Source of the DNA: Microbacterium sp. PM5
Lineage (GTDB): Bacteria > Actinomycetota > Actinomycetes > Actinomycetales > Microbacteriaceae
NCBI RefSeq assembly: GCF_003293595.1
Contig: NZ_CP022162.1
Coordinates: 1,209,737 to 1,273,736, forward strand
Length of the DNA: 64,000 nucleotides
Reading direction: 5' to 3'
The notes beneath the pieces are model-generated. The model ran no database searches, was not told where the DNA came from, and worked only from the letters and a program-made list of their open reading frames with translations. Shown here one piece after another: positions 45,753 through 58,612 of this stretch. A program made the position numbers and the translations under genes. How positions within the stretch are numbered: position 1 is the stretch's first letter; each line of letters opens with the position of its first letter.

Positions 45753-46628
45753 CTACTCGCGACCGAGGTCGCGATGCTTCACACGAACGGCGACACCGGG
45801 GATCTCTGCCAGCCGGTCGGCGAGTTCCCGCGCGGTGACCACCGAACGGTGCTTGCCCCCGGTGCAGCCGACCGCCAGCACGGAATGACGCTTGTTCTCA
45901 CGCTGATAGCCCGCCAGCACGGGGTGCAGAGCCTGGGCGTACGCGTCGATGAACTCGCGCGCGCCCTCTTGAGCCAGGACGAAGTCGCGCACGGGTTCTT
46001 CTTCACCCGTGTGTCCCTTCAACTCGGGGATCCAATACGGGTTCGGCAGAAAACGCATGTCGGCGACGAGATCGACGTCGGTCGGCAGACCGTATTTGAA
46101 GCCGAAGCTCATCACCGTGAGGGTGTGGCGCGCCTCTCCCGCGTCGCTGAAGAGGTCGACGACGCGCGAGGCGAGCTGATGGATGTTCATCTCACTCGTG
46201 TCGATGATGACGTCGGCGCTCTCGCGGATCACCCGGAGGCGATCGCGCTCGCGCAGGATGCCATCGAGGATCGTGCCCTCGCCCTGCAACGGATGCGGCC
46301 GCCGCACAGACTCGAACCGTCGCACGAGCACATCGTCTCCGGCGTCGAGGAACAGCACGCGCAGCTGGCGTCCCGCCCGCAGCGCATTGGTGACCGCCGG
46401 CAGCGCCTGAAAGAGATCGCGGCCGCGGACATCGACGACTGCGGCGAGCTTGGGAAGCGCTCCCCCGGCCATCTCGGTGAGTTCGAGGAGATGCCCGAGC
46501 ATCTGCGGCGGCAGATTGTCGACGACGTACCACCCCAGGTCCTCGAGGGCGTTGGCCGCCGTGGTGCGCCCCGCTCCTGACATCCCCGTGACGATGAGCA
46601 CCTCGCCGGCGCGCTGCTCGTCGGTCAC
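45753..46628 (-). CDS. rapZ: RapZ/YvcJ family nucleotide-binding protein
   Basis: 291 residues from GTG 46628, with GGGAG upstream. Walker A is [18 protein letters not shown] near residue 15. The C-terminal domain has [24 protein letters not shown] and CTGGKHRSV (given as FGFKYGLP and CTGGKHRSV). In E. coli RapZ regulates glucosamine synthesis through small RNAs; its role in actinobacteria is unclear. It lies between uvrC and whiA. Confidence 0.92.
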   Translation of the reverse strand: MTDEQRAGEVLIVTGMSGAGRTTAANALEDLGWYVVDNLPPQMLGHLLELTEMAGGALPKLAAVVDVRGRDLFQALPAVTNALRAGRQLRVLFLDAGDDVLVRRFESVRRPHPLQGEGTILDGILRERDRLRVIRESADVIIDTSEMNIHQLASRVVDLFSDAGEARHTLTVMSFGFKYGLPTDVDLVADMRFLPNPYWIPELKGHTGEEEPVRDFVLAQEGAREFIDAYAQALHPVLAGYQRENKRHSVLAVGCTGGKHRSVVTARELADRLAEIPGVAVRVKHRDLGRE

Positions 46629-46669
46629 GTGCTCTCCCTGGGTGTTCGAAAGCCGGTGCGGATGACCAC

Positions 46670-46675
46670 AGCCTA
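46670..46675 (-). promoter_or_regulatory. -10 element of rapZ-whiA inside the uvrC stop codon
   Basis: TAGGCT on the minus strand. Its first three bases are the uvrC TAG stop codon (46673-46675). The leader to rapZ is about 35 bases. Confidence 0.45.
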
Positions 46676-48592
46676 GCGATTTGCGAGGCGCTGCTCGATC
46701 GCGGCCGCCAGTTTGGGGCCGATTCCGGGCAGCGCCGTCATCTCGTCCGCGGACGCATTGCTGAGCGCGGCGACGGAGCCGAAGTGCCGTAGCAGGGCCT
46801 TGATCCGTGCATCACCGAGACCCGGGACCTCACCCAGCACGGTGGAGATGTCGCGCTTGCGGCGCTTTCGTTGATGGGTGATCGCGAAGCGGTGCGCTTC
46901 GTCGCGCAGGCGCTGGATCAGGTAGAGCGCCTCTGAGGTGCGGGGAAGGATCACCGGGAAGTCCTCCCCCGGCAGCCAGATCTCCTCCAAGCGCTTGGCG
47001 ATGCCGCACAGTGCGATCTCGGCGTGCCCGGCATCCTCGAGGGCGCGTGCGGCAGCCGCGACCTGTGGCGCACCGCCGTCGACGACCAGCAGCTGCGGAC
47101 GGTATGCGAACCGCGGTCGTTTGCGCTCGGTGACCACCGGCGACTCGCCATCGGCAGGATCGACCGCCGCCGCCGCCGTTTCCGCAGCGGCGGCAGCGGC
47201 CTCGTCGCGGTCGACGTGGGCCAGGCGACGCGTCAGCACCTGATAGAGCGAGTCGGTGTCGTCGGTCGTCTCCGCGATGCTGAAGGAGCGGTACTGATCC
47301 TTGCGCGGCAGCCCGTCTTCGAAGACCACCATGGAGGCCACGACGTTGGTTCCCGACAGATGCGACACGTCGTAGCATTCGATCCGCAGCGGCGCCTCGT
47401 CCATGCCGAGGGCGAGTTGCAGGTCGGTGAGAGCTTTCGTGCGCGACGTGTAGTCGGAGGTGCGGCGCGTCTTGTGCAGCAAGAGCGCCTGCTGCGCGTT
47501 GACGGTGGCGGTGCGCATCAGGTCGGCCTTGCGCCCGCGTTGGGCGACCTGCAGGCTCACGCGCTTGCCGCGCCGCTCCTGCAGCCACTGCTCCAGCTCC
47601 GCGGCATCATCCGGCAGGCGCGGCACCAGGACCTGGCGAGGGATGTCGGATGACTCAGCGTCACCGTACGTGCGCTGGAGCACCTGATCCACCAAGTCGG
47701 CGGAGGAGATGTCGAGCTCCTTGTCGATGGTCGTCGCACGGACACCACGTACGCGACCGCCCCGGACGACGAAATGCTGCACCGCCGCCGAGAGTTCGTC
47801 CTCCGCGATGCCGAACAGATCGGCATCCGTGTCCTCGGCCAGCACCAGAGAACTCCGACTGAGCACCGCATCGATCGCCTGCAGCCTGTCGCGGTAGACC
47901 GCGGCCGATTCGTAGTCCATCGCCGCCGCCGCCTCGCGCATGCGCGCGGTGAGGTCACGCGCGAAGCGCTGGTCTCCGCCCGCCATGAAAGCGACGAAGT
48001 CGTCGACGATGGCGCGGTGCTCCTCGATCGTGACCTTCATCGAACACGGTCCGCCGCATCGACCGATCTGTCCCGGAAAGCACGGCCGTCCGGTCGCCAT
48101 GGCCTTCTTGTACGACGCGTCGGAGCAGGTGCGGATGGGGAAGACCTTGATCATCAGGTCGATCGTGTCGTGCACCGCCCACACCTTCGGGTACGGGCCG
48201 AAATAGCGCGCTCCGGGAATGCGCCGATTGCGGGTCACGATGACGCGCGGCGCCTCGTCGGCCAAGGTGATCGCCATGTAGGGGTAGGACTTGTCGTCCT
48301 TGTAGCGCACGTTGAACGGCGGCGAGAACTCTTGGATCCACATGTACTCCAGCTGCAGCGACTCGACATCGCTGCCGACCACCGTCCACTCCACGGATGC
48401 CGCCGTGAGCACCATCCGGCGGGTGCGCTCGTGCAGGGTGTGCAGCGGCGCGAAGTAGTTGGACAACCGGGCGCGCAGATTCTTGGCCTTGCCGACGTAG
48501 AGGACGCGGCCGTCCGCGTCGCGGAAGCGGTAGACCCCGGGCTGCGTGGGGATCTCCCCCGGCTTCGGCTTGTAAGGAAGCGCGTCGGCCAT
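46673..48592 (-). CDS. uvrC: excinuclease ABC subunit C
   Basis: 639 residues. The GIY-YIG nuclease domain has QPGVYRFRD and [14 protein letters not shown] at residues 18-42. The Cys cluster with [10 protein letters not shown] and GRCGGPC lies near residue 145, followed by a UVR motif near 210. The RNase H-like endonuclease domain has [19 protein letters not shown] near 390, and two helix-hairpin-helix units sit at the C-terminus. It makes both incisions in nucleotide excision repair. It starts two bases after the uvrA stop, so the two are an operon. Confidence 0.96.
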   Translation of the reverse strand: MADALPYKPKPGEIPTQPGVYRFRDADGRVLYVGKAKNLRARLSNYFAPLHTLHERTRRMVLTAASVEWTVVGSDVESLQLEYMWIQEFSPPFNVRYKDDKSYPYMAITLADEAPRVIVTRNRRIPGARYFGPYPKVWAVHDTIDLMIKVFPIRTCSDASYKKAMATGRPCFPGQIGRCGGPCSMKVTIEEHRAIVDDFVAFMAGGDQRFARDLTARMREAAAAMDYESAAVYRDRLQAIDAVLSRSSLVLAEDTDADLFGIAEDELSAAVQHFVVRGGRVRGVRATTIDKELDISSADLVDQVLQRTYGDAESSDIPRQVLVPRLPDDAAELEQWLQERRGKRVSLQVAQRGRKADLMRTATVNAQQALLLHKTRRTSDYTSRTKALTDLQLALGMDEAPLRIECYDVSHLSGTNVVASMVVFEDGLPRKDQYRSFSIAETTDDTDSLYQVLTRRLAHVDRDEAAAAAAETAAAAVDPADGESPVVTERKRPRFAYRPQLLVVDGGAPQVAAAARALEDAGHAEIALCGIAKRLEEIWLPGEDFPVILPRTSEALYLIQRLRDEAHRFAITHQRKRRKRDISTVLGEVPGLGDARIKALLRHFGSVAALSNASADEMTALPGIGPKLAAAIEQRLANR

Positions 48593-48594
48593 CG

Positions 48595-51507
<2,913 letters not shown>

Positions 51508-51513
51508 CGGACA

Positions 51514-51519
51514 AGTCTA
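51514..51519 (-). promoter_or_regulatory. -10 element of uvrA-uvrC
   Basis: TAGACT on the minus strand, six bases before GTG 51507. No SOS (LexA-type) box was evident by eye. Confidence 0.5.
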
Positions 51520-51568
51520 GGTGTGGCCTCCGACACCGGATCCGAGGTGCGCTCTCGGCGTACCCTCC

Positions 51569-52006
51569 TCAGTCCGGCCGACGGCCGGCGAAGGGGGCGA
51601 GACCGTCGCGCAGTGCCGCAAGTTGGTCGGCATCCATCCCGACTCTCGCCATGATCTGCGCCGGCACGTCGAGAGCCCGCGCCCGCAGAGACGTGCCGTC
51701 GGCGGTGAGCGCGATATCCAGCACCCGCTCGTCGTCAGTGCGGCGCGTGCGACTGACCCGCCCCTGCGCCTCAAGGCGCTTGACGAGCGGCGACAGGGTG
51801 GCCGGTTCCATCGCAAGCTCCTCCGCGAGCTCACCCAGCGAGCGCGGCGAGTGCTCCCAGAGGGCGAGCATCACGAGGTACTGCGGGTGCGTCAGGCCGA
51901 GGGGATCGAGGACAGGACGATAGATGGAGACGACGTTGCGTGCGGCCGTCACGAGAGCGAAGCACAGCTGGTTCTCGAGCTTCAGCAGATCGTCGCGCGC
52001 ATCCAT
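51569..52006 (-). CDS. MarR family transcriptional regulator
   Basis: 145 residues. A winged helix (about residues 40-105) includes LTHPQYLVMLALWEHSPRSLG-type sequence, LAEELAMEPATLSPLVKRLE and the wing RRTDDERVLDI. It resembles the OhrR/peroxide-sensing branch, with a cysteine near residue 15 (NQLCFALV), the position used for redox sensing in OhrR. It is divergent from a 78-residue Cys-containing protein, with a palindrome in between. Confidence 0.85.
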   Translation of the reverse strand: MDARDDLLKLENQLCFALVTAARNVVSIYRPVLDPLGLTHPQYLVMLALWEHSPRSLGELAEELAMEPATLSPLVKRLEAQGRVSRTRRTDDERVLDIALTADGTSLRARALDVPAQIMARVGMDADQLAALRDGLAPFAGRRPD

Positions 52007-52012
52007 GCCTCT

Positions 52013-52039
52013 ACTGTACTCATTTCGTTAGTACACTAA
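52013..52039. promoter_or_regulatory. divergent promoter with candidate MarR operator
   Basis: TTAGT-AC-ACTAA (52028-52039) is a perfect inverted repeat and contains the plus-strand -10 TACACT (52032-52037). The minus-strand -10 TACAGT of the MarR gene lies at 52013-52018. Binding would block both promoters, so autoregulation is expected. Confidence 0.6.
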
Positions 52040-52044
52040 TGTTC

Positions 52045-52281
52045 ATGACACGAAACGATGCCGAGCGGCCGCCGCTGCGTCAACGGGTGCGCGACGCCGG
52101 CGGGTGGTACACGTACCTCAACACGCGGCTCATCCGCCTGGCCGGTCCCGCGTCGGTCGGTCCGTACGAAAGCGAGCCCGAGCCGGCGCGCGCCGAACGG
52201 GCCTGCCCGCTCTGCGGCCACGCGATGTCTCAGCACACGTTCGACCGCAGCGGCCCGAAGCCGCTCATGCACTGCCCCTGA
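52045..52281 (+). CDS. small Cys-containing protein divergent from marR, unknown function
   Basis: 78 residues from ATG 52045 (an ATG two codons upstream at 52039 would overlap the -10). The first half is basic: QRVRDAGGWYTYLNTRLIRLAG. The second half carries CPLCGHAMSQHTFDRSG and a final Cys (HCP), possibly a small zinc or redox site. I recognise no family. The likely MarR operator covers its promoter, so it is probably the main target of that regulator. Confidence 0.65.
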   Translation: MTRNDAERPPLRQRVRDAGGWYTYLNTRLIRLAGPASVGPYESEPEPARAERACPLCGHAMSQHTFDRSGPKPLMHCP

Positions 52282-52311
52282 TCAGGATCGCCCGTCAGGC
52301 GCGCTCGAACG

Positions 52312-53886
52312 TCATGATCGCGCGCGCTGCCGCAGCGCCCACTCCACCTCGTCGGGGTCGCTGTGCGGAACGATCACGCCGTCTCGCATGATCTGGTGAC
52401 GCTCGTCGCCCTTACCGACGATGGCGATGAGGTCGCCCTCCCGGGCGAGTTCGACGGCCTTGTGGATCGCCTCGGCTCGGCCGCCCACGTCGAAGACCTC
52501 TGCGCGCGAGCCGCGCGTACCGGCGACGACGGCTCGCCTGATGGTCGCGGGGTCCTCGTCGGCGGGATTGTCGTCGGTGACGATCACGATGTCCGAGGCC
52601 ATCGCGGAGAAGCGGCCCATGAGCGGACGCTTGTTCGCATCGCGATTGCCGTTGGATCCGATCACCGTGATGATGCGCCCCGGCGTCAGAGGCCGCATGG
52701 CGCGCAGCAGCGCGTTGATCGCCTCGGGCTTGTGGCCGGCGTCGATGACGACCTGGAACTCGGCATCCACGGGGACGAACTGGACCCGCCCCTCGACGCC
52801 CGCGAAGTTCGCAATCCCCTCCACGGATGCCGAGAGAGGATGACCCACGATGTCGAGGGCCGCGACCGCGGCCAAGATGTTGCTGACGTTGAACTCTCCC
52901 ACCAGGGGTGTGGTGAAACGCTCCGTCTGGCCATCGGGTCCGATCACCGTGAACGAGGAGCCGTCCAGCCGCAGGTCGATGTCGACGGCGCGCCAGTGCG
53001 CGTCGCGACCCGTCACCGAGAACGACTGCGTGTTCAGGTCGGCATCGGCATGCAGGCGCCGCCCGGCCCGGTCGTCGACGTTCACCAGCGCGACACAGGA
53101 CATCGCCGGCGTCAGCAGCTCGCGCTTGGCCAGCAGATAGGCCTCCTGCGTGCCGTGGAAGTCGCGATGGTCGTGGCCGAGGTTGAGGAAGATGCCGACG
53201 TCGAAGCGGAGGCCTTCCACGCGACCCATCGTGATGGCATGGCTCGACACCTCGGAAGAGACCACCTCGACACCGCGCTCGCGCATGAGCGCCAACAGCG
53301 CGTGCATCTGCGGGGCTTCCGGAGTGGTGAGAGTGGACGGAACGGCGACGCCGTCGATGCGCGTTCCCATCGAGCCGATCACCCCGGTGTGCCGGGACTG
53401 ACGCGCTGCATCGACGAGATAGGTCGTCGAGGTCTTGCCCTGCGTGCCCGTGATGCCGATCGTCTTCAGCGCACGCGCAGGCTGGTCGTAGAACCAGGCG
53501 GCGAGCCCACCCAACACCCGACGGGGGTGCCCATCGACGACGATCCGTGGGAGCGCGGAGAGTCCTGTCGTGGCGTCGATGATGTCGGCGCCGGCGGCGT
53601 CGGTGAGCACCGCGACCGCCCCGGCTTCCACGGCGTCGGCGAGATAGCGCGCGCCGTGAGTCCGGGCCCCCGGCTGAGCGAAGAACAGATCACCCGGCTG
53701 CGTCGAGGCCGCGCTGAGAGCGATACCCGTGACGAACGCGTCACCGGCGACGAGAGACGCACCGACCTGATCGGCGATGTCGGCGAGTGAGCGAGCAACG
53801 ACGTTCTGCGGACGGTTCGCGGCGGGCTGCGCAACCCCCATTCCGGCCTCCGAGGGAACCGACGGGGAGGACTGCTCGATGCTCAC
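52312..53886 (-). CDS. murE: Mur ligase (MurE-type, lysine-class signature)
   Basis: 524 residues from GTG 53886. ATP site TGTQGKTSTT near residue 147, central domain LNLGHDHRDFHGT, and the substrate motif DNPA at about 439-442. MurE enzymes adding diaminopimelate have DNPR there; lysine-adding ones have DNPA. That fits the lysine/ornithine cell walls of Microbacteriaceae. It lies outside any division and cell wall cluster, between uvrA and uvrB, so it may be the sole or a second MurE. The start is set by TATCGT, six bases upstream; the frame stays open 14 codons further. Confidence 0.82.
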   Translation of the reverse strand: MSIEQSSPSVPSEAGMGVAQPAANRPQNVVARSLADIADQVGASLVAGDAFVTGIALSAASTQPGDLFFAQPGARTHGARYLADAVEAGAVAVLTDAAGADIIDATTGLSALPRIVVDGHPRRVLGGLAAWFYDQPARALKTIGITGTQGKTSTTYLVDAARQSRHTGVIGSMGTRIDGVAVPSTLTTPEAPQMHALLALMRERGVEVVSSEVSSHAITMGRVEGLRFDVGIFLNLGHDHRDFHGTQEAYLLAKRELLTPAMSCVALVNVDDRAGRRLHADADLNTQSFSVTGRDAHWRAVDIDLRLDGSSFTVIGPDGQTERFTTPLVGEFNVSNILAAVAALDIVGHPLSASVEGIANFAGVEGRVQFVPVDAEFQVVIDAGHKPEAINALLRAMRPLTPGRIITVIGSNGNRDANKRPLMGRFSAMASDIVIVTDDNPADEDPATIRRAVVAGTRGSRAEVFDVGGRAEAIHKAVELAREGDLIAIVGKGDERHQIMRDGVIVPHSDPDEVEWALRQRARS

Positions 53887-53892
53887 TCGGCG

Positions 53893-53898
53893 ACGATA
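53893..53898 (-). promoter_or_regulatory. -10 element of the Mur ligase gene
   Basis: TATCGT on the minus strand, six bases before GTG 53886. It rules out the longer upstream start. Confidence 0.45.
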
Positions 53899-54006
53899 GC
53901 AAAACAGTGCGAACCCGGCTGTCAGCATCGCCGTGCGAAGCCCGAGTCCACCCTGCCGGCGACACCGCCTGCACGTCGTTCAGGTTGTGCGGCGCGCTGG
54001 ACCTGC

Positions 54007-56076
<2,070 letters not shown>

Positions 56077-56082
56077 GCCTCC

Positions 56083-56088
56083 AGCGTA
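56083..56088 (-). promoter_or_regulatory. -10 element of uvrB
   Basis: TACGCT on the minus strand followed by GGAGGC and the ATG. GGAGGC looks like a Shine-Dalgarno sequence but is too close to the start to act as one. Confidence 0.45.
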
Positions 56089-56177
56089 GGCTCGGCCTCC
56101 GACATCGGCCGCGTCGTTCGCCCTCGGCGTCCTCGTTCGCCCAGGCCCTCCCGAGGCGCTCGGCCCGCTCGGCCCCG

Positions 56178-56183
56178 TACTGT
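56178..56183 (+). promoter_or_regulatory. -10 element of the DUF4126 gene
   Basis: TACTGT, six bases before ATG 56190. Confidence 0.5.
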
Positions 56184-56189
56184 GGAACC

Positions 56190-56798
56190 ATGCTGGAGTT
56201 CCTCGTCGGGTCCGGCCTCGCCGCGGCCGCGGGGCTGAACGCGTGGATGCCGCTGTTCGCACTGGGGCTGTTGGACCGTTTCGTGCCGGTGATCGATCTG
56301 CCCGCCTCCTGGTCGTGGCTTTCCAGCGACGTCGCCCTCTGGATCACCGGTGTGCTGCTGGTGGTGGAGATCGTGGCCGACAAGATCCCCGCGGTCGATT
56401 CCGTGAACGACGTCCTGCAGACCGTGGTGCGCCCGGCATCCGGGGGCATCGCCTTCGGCGCCGGTGCGAGCGCGCAGACGGTGCGCGTCGACGACCCGAG
56501 CCTCTTCGCGGGCGCCGCGTGGGTGTCGATCGTCGTCGGCGTCGTGATCGCTCTCGCGCTGCATGCCCTCAAAGCGTCGGTGCGCCCCCTCGCCAATGTC
56601 GCCACCGCGGGCGTCGCCGCCCCCGTCCTGTCGGCGGCGGAGGATGTATCTGCGGGAGCACTCATCGTGGCCGCGATCTTCGCGCCCGTTCTGGCCGGAG
56701 CGCTCGTGGTCGCCCTCATCGTGTCGGCCGTGCTTCTGCTGCGTCGTCGACGCCGCCACCGCTCAGGGACCTCCGTCGCCTCCGTACCGCGACCGTGA
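56190..56798 (+). CDS. DUF4126 family membrane protein
   Basis: 202 residues with about five hydrophobic segments. The N-terminal [20 protein letters not shown] and central [19 protein letters not shown] are typical of DUF4126, whose function is unknown. It ends in a basic tail (RRRRRHRSG). It is convergent with coaE, ten bases away. Confidence 0.8.
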   Translation: MLEFLVGSGLAAAAGLNAWMPLFALGLLDRFVPVIDLPASWSWLSSDVALWITGVLLVVEIVADKIPAVDSVNDVLQTVVRPASGGIAFGAGASAQTVRVDDPSLFAGAAWVSIVVGVVIALALHALKASVRPLANVATAGVAAPVLSAAEDVSAGALIVAAIFAPVLAGALVVALIVSAVLLLRRRRRHRSGTSVASVPRP

Positions 56799-56807
56799 GC
56801 GCGTACC

Positions 56808-57410
56808 TCAGCGCGAGGGGTGCAAGCGCCTCCACAGCGCCTCGACCTGCGCACTGGTCTCGGCCAGCGACCCGGCTGTGTCGATGATGACGTCGGCGAC
56901 GGCCAACCGCGTGTCATCGTCGACCTGCGACGCCAGCCGCGCGCGGGCATCGGCGAGGGTGAGCCCGCGCAGCGCGACCAGGCGCTCCTCGCGCAGGGAT
57001 GCCGGGGCGTGCGCCACGACGATCAGATCCCACGGGTCGTCGGCCCGCGCCTCGACCAGGAGCGGCACATCGTAGACGACGACCGCATCGGGATCGGCGG
57101 CGAACGCCGCGGCGAAGCGCCGGCCCGACTCTGCCGCCACGGCCGGATGGATGAGGGCGTTGAGGCGGCGACGGGCGTCGTCGTCGGAGAAGACGACCGC
57201 TCCCAGCGCTGCGCGGTCGAGGTTGCCGTCACCGGCGATCACCCCCGGACCGAACGCGGCGGCGATCTGGTCGAGCACTGGAGACCCGGGAGCCTGCAGC
57301 TCGCGGACGATGGCGTCGGCATCGACGATGACCGCACCGTGCTGGGCGAGGAGGCGCGCGATGGTCGATTTGCCGGAGGCGATGCCACCGGTGAGCGCGA
57401 GAAGGGGCAT
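56808..57410 (-). CDS. coaE: dephospho-CoA kinase
   Basis: 200 residues. P-loop LTGGIASGKSTIARLL at residues 6-20, DADAIVRELQAPG near 32, and the CoA-binding VVYDVPLLVEA near 110. It phosphorylates dephospho-CoA, the last step of CoA synthesis. It starts two bases after the stop of the degenerate GGDEF gene, so it is the third gene of a histidine kinase-GGDEF-coaE unit. Confidence 0.92.
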   Translation of the reverse strand: MPLLALTGGIASGKSTIARLLAQHGAVIVDADAIVRELQAPGSPVLDQIAAAFGPGVIAGDGNLDRAALGAVVFSDDDARRRLNALIHPAVAAESGRRFAAAFAADPDAVVVYDVPLLVEARADDPWDLIVVAHAPASLREERLVALRGLTLADARARLASQVDDDTRLAVADVIIDTAGSLAETSAQVEALWRRLHPSR

Positions 57411-57412
57411 GC

Positions 57413-58612
57413 CTACGAGGATGCCACGTCGGCGTCGGCCGGAGCCGTCGACGGCGGCGCCACGAAGACGGAGGCCTCTGCGATGCGCGCCGCGCGCAGA
57501 GCCGCCGAGCGCGCAGCACTCATGAGGATTCCCGGGTCGTACCCGAGCGACGAGGTGAGTCCCACTCCGACGCCCACCGACGCGAGACGGCCGTGAGCGA
57601 CCGCGGTGAGCTCGTCGATGGCGCCCCGGAACAGCGCGCTGCCGACGCGGCGGGCATCGGCGGTCGATTCGGCGAGAGTGCAGATGACGAGCTGCCCGTC
57701 CCCGTCCTCGCCGACCAGAGCCGCGGCCGGCGCGAAGGACCGAGCCGCATGACGGCAGGCGGCCGAGATCGTATCGACCACGTCACCGCCGAAGGCGTCG
57801 CCGATCTCGTCGAGTCCGTCTGCGCGAAGCACGATGACGGCGATGCCCTCCTGCCGCCACGAGGCTCGCTCCACGATGTCGGCGAGGGCTCCGGCGAAGG
57901 TTCGCGGCAGCATGACACCGTCGGCGGCGACACCATTGGAGGTCAGCCACTCGTAGCGCTGCCGCGTCGTGCGCTGCGAGCGCAGCACCGACATGACGAT
58001 CGCCGCGACCATCGTCAGGATCACCGTGACGATGTTCGCACTGATGGAGCCGAGCCACCGCGAGAACAGCTCGCTCTGCGGCCCGAGCGTCACGAAGACG
58101 ACAAGGCGCACGGCGTAGAACACCCCCGCGGCCGCGAGCACGGTCGACAAGGCCCAGGCGCTGCGCAGTCCGCGCATCGGGCTGCGCAGCGATTCGGCGG
58201 CACCGGCTCCGAAGAACACCACGAGCGATGCCGCCATCGCCCACCAGCCACCCCAGCTGCCCCGCGTCGGGTACTCGATGAGCGCGGCGACGAAGGTGAT
58301 GACCGCAAGCGTCCCGACCGCCACCGACGAGACGAGGACGGAGCGGTCGTTGAACCGTCGGCATCCCAGAAGCATGAATCCCGGCACCGAGACGAACAGG
58401 GCGTTGCCGACCGCGACCGAGACCGCACCGCCTACACCCGCAGACCACGCCATGTAGGCGAGCGTTGTCGCCAGTCCGCAGAAGAACGCCACCGCCCACA
58501 GCCGTCCGGGGCCGGTATCGCGGCGCAGCAGGGTGTCGATGATGAAGGTCAGACTGGCGACTGACGCCACGATGGCCGTCATGACCGTGACGCTGAACAG
58601 ATCGAGATTCAT
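57413..58612 (-). CDS. membrane protein with degenerate GGDEF domain
   Basis: 399 residues. Six membrane helices fill about residues 5-215. A GGDEF-like domain follows (about 245-385, with VIVLRADGLDEIGDAFGGDVV). The catalytic GGDEF loop is replaced by GEDGDGQ, so cyclic-di-GMP synthesis is unlikely and a binding or regulatory role is inferred. The gene overlaps the histidine kinase gene by four bases (ATGA) and leads into coaE. Confidence 0.72.
   Translation of the reverse strand: MNLDLFSVTVMTAIVASVASLTFIIDTLLRRDTGPGRLWAVAFFCGLATTLAYMAWSAGVGGAVSVAVGNALFVSVPGFMLLGCRRFNDRSVLVSSVAVGTLAVITFVAALIEYPTRGSWGGWWAMAASLVVFFGAGAAESLRSPMRGLRSAWALSTVLAAAGVFYAVRLVVFVTLGPQSELFSRWLGSISANIVTVILTMVAAIVMSVLRSQRTTRQRYEWLTSNGVAADGVMLPRTFAGALADIVERASWRQEGIAVIVLRADGLDEIGDAFGGDVVDTISAACRHAARSFAPAAALVGEDGDGQLVICTLAESTADARRVGSALFRGAIDELTAVAHGRLASVGVGVGLTSSLGYDPGILMSAARSAALRAARIAEASVFVAPPSTAPADADVASS

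Noticed and set aside
53887..53928. Longer start for the Mur ligase
   Set aside because: It would place the start upstream of the apparent -10 at 53893-53898.
56077..56262. Upstream extension of uvrB
   Set aside because: Crosses the divergent promoter region and is unlike UvrB N-termini.
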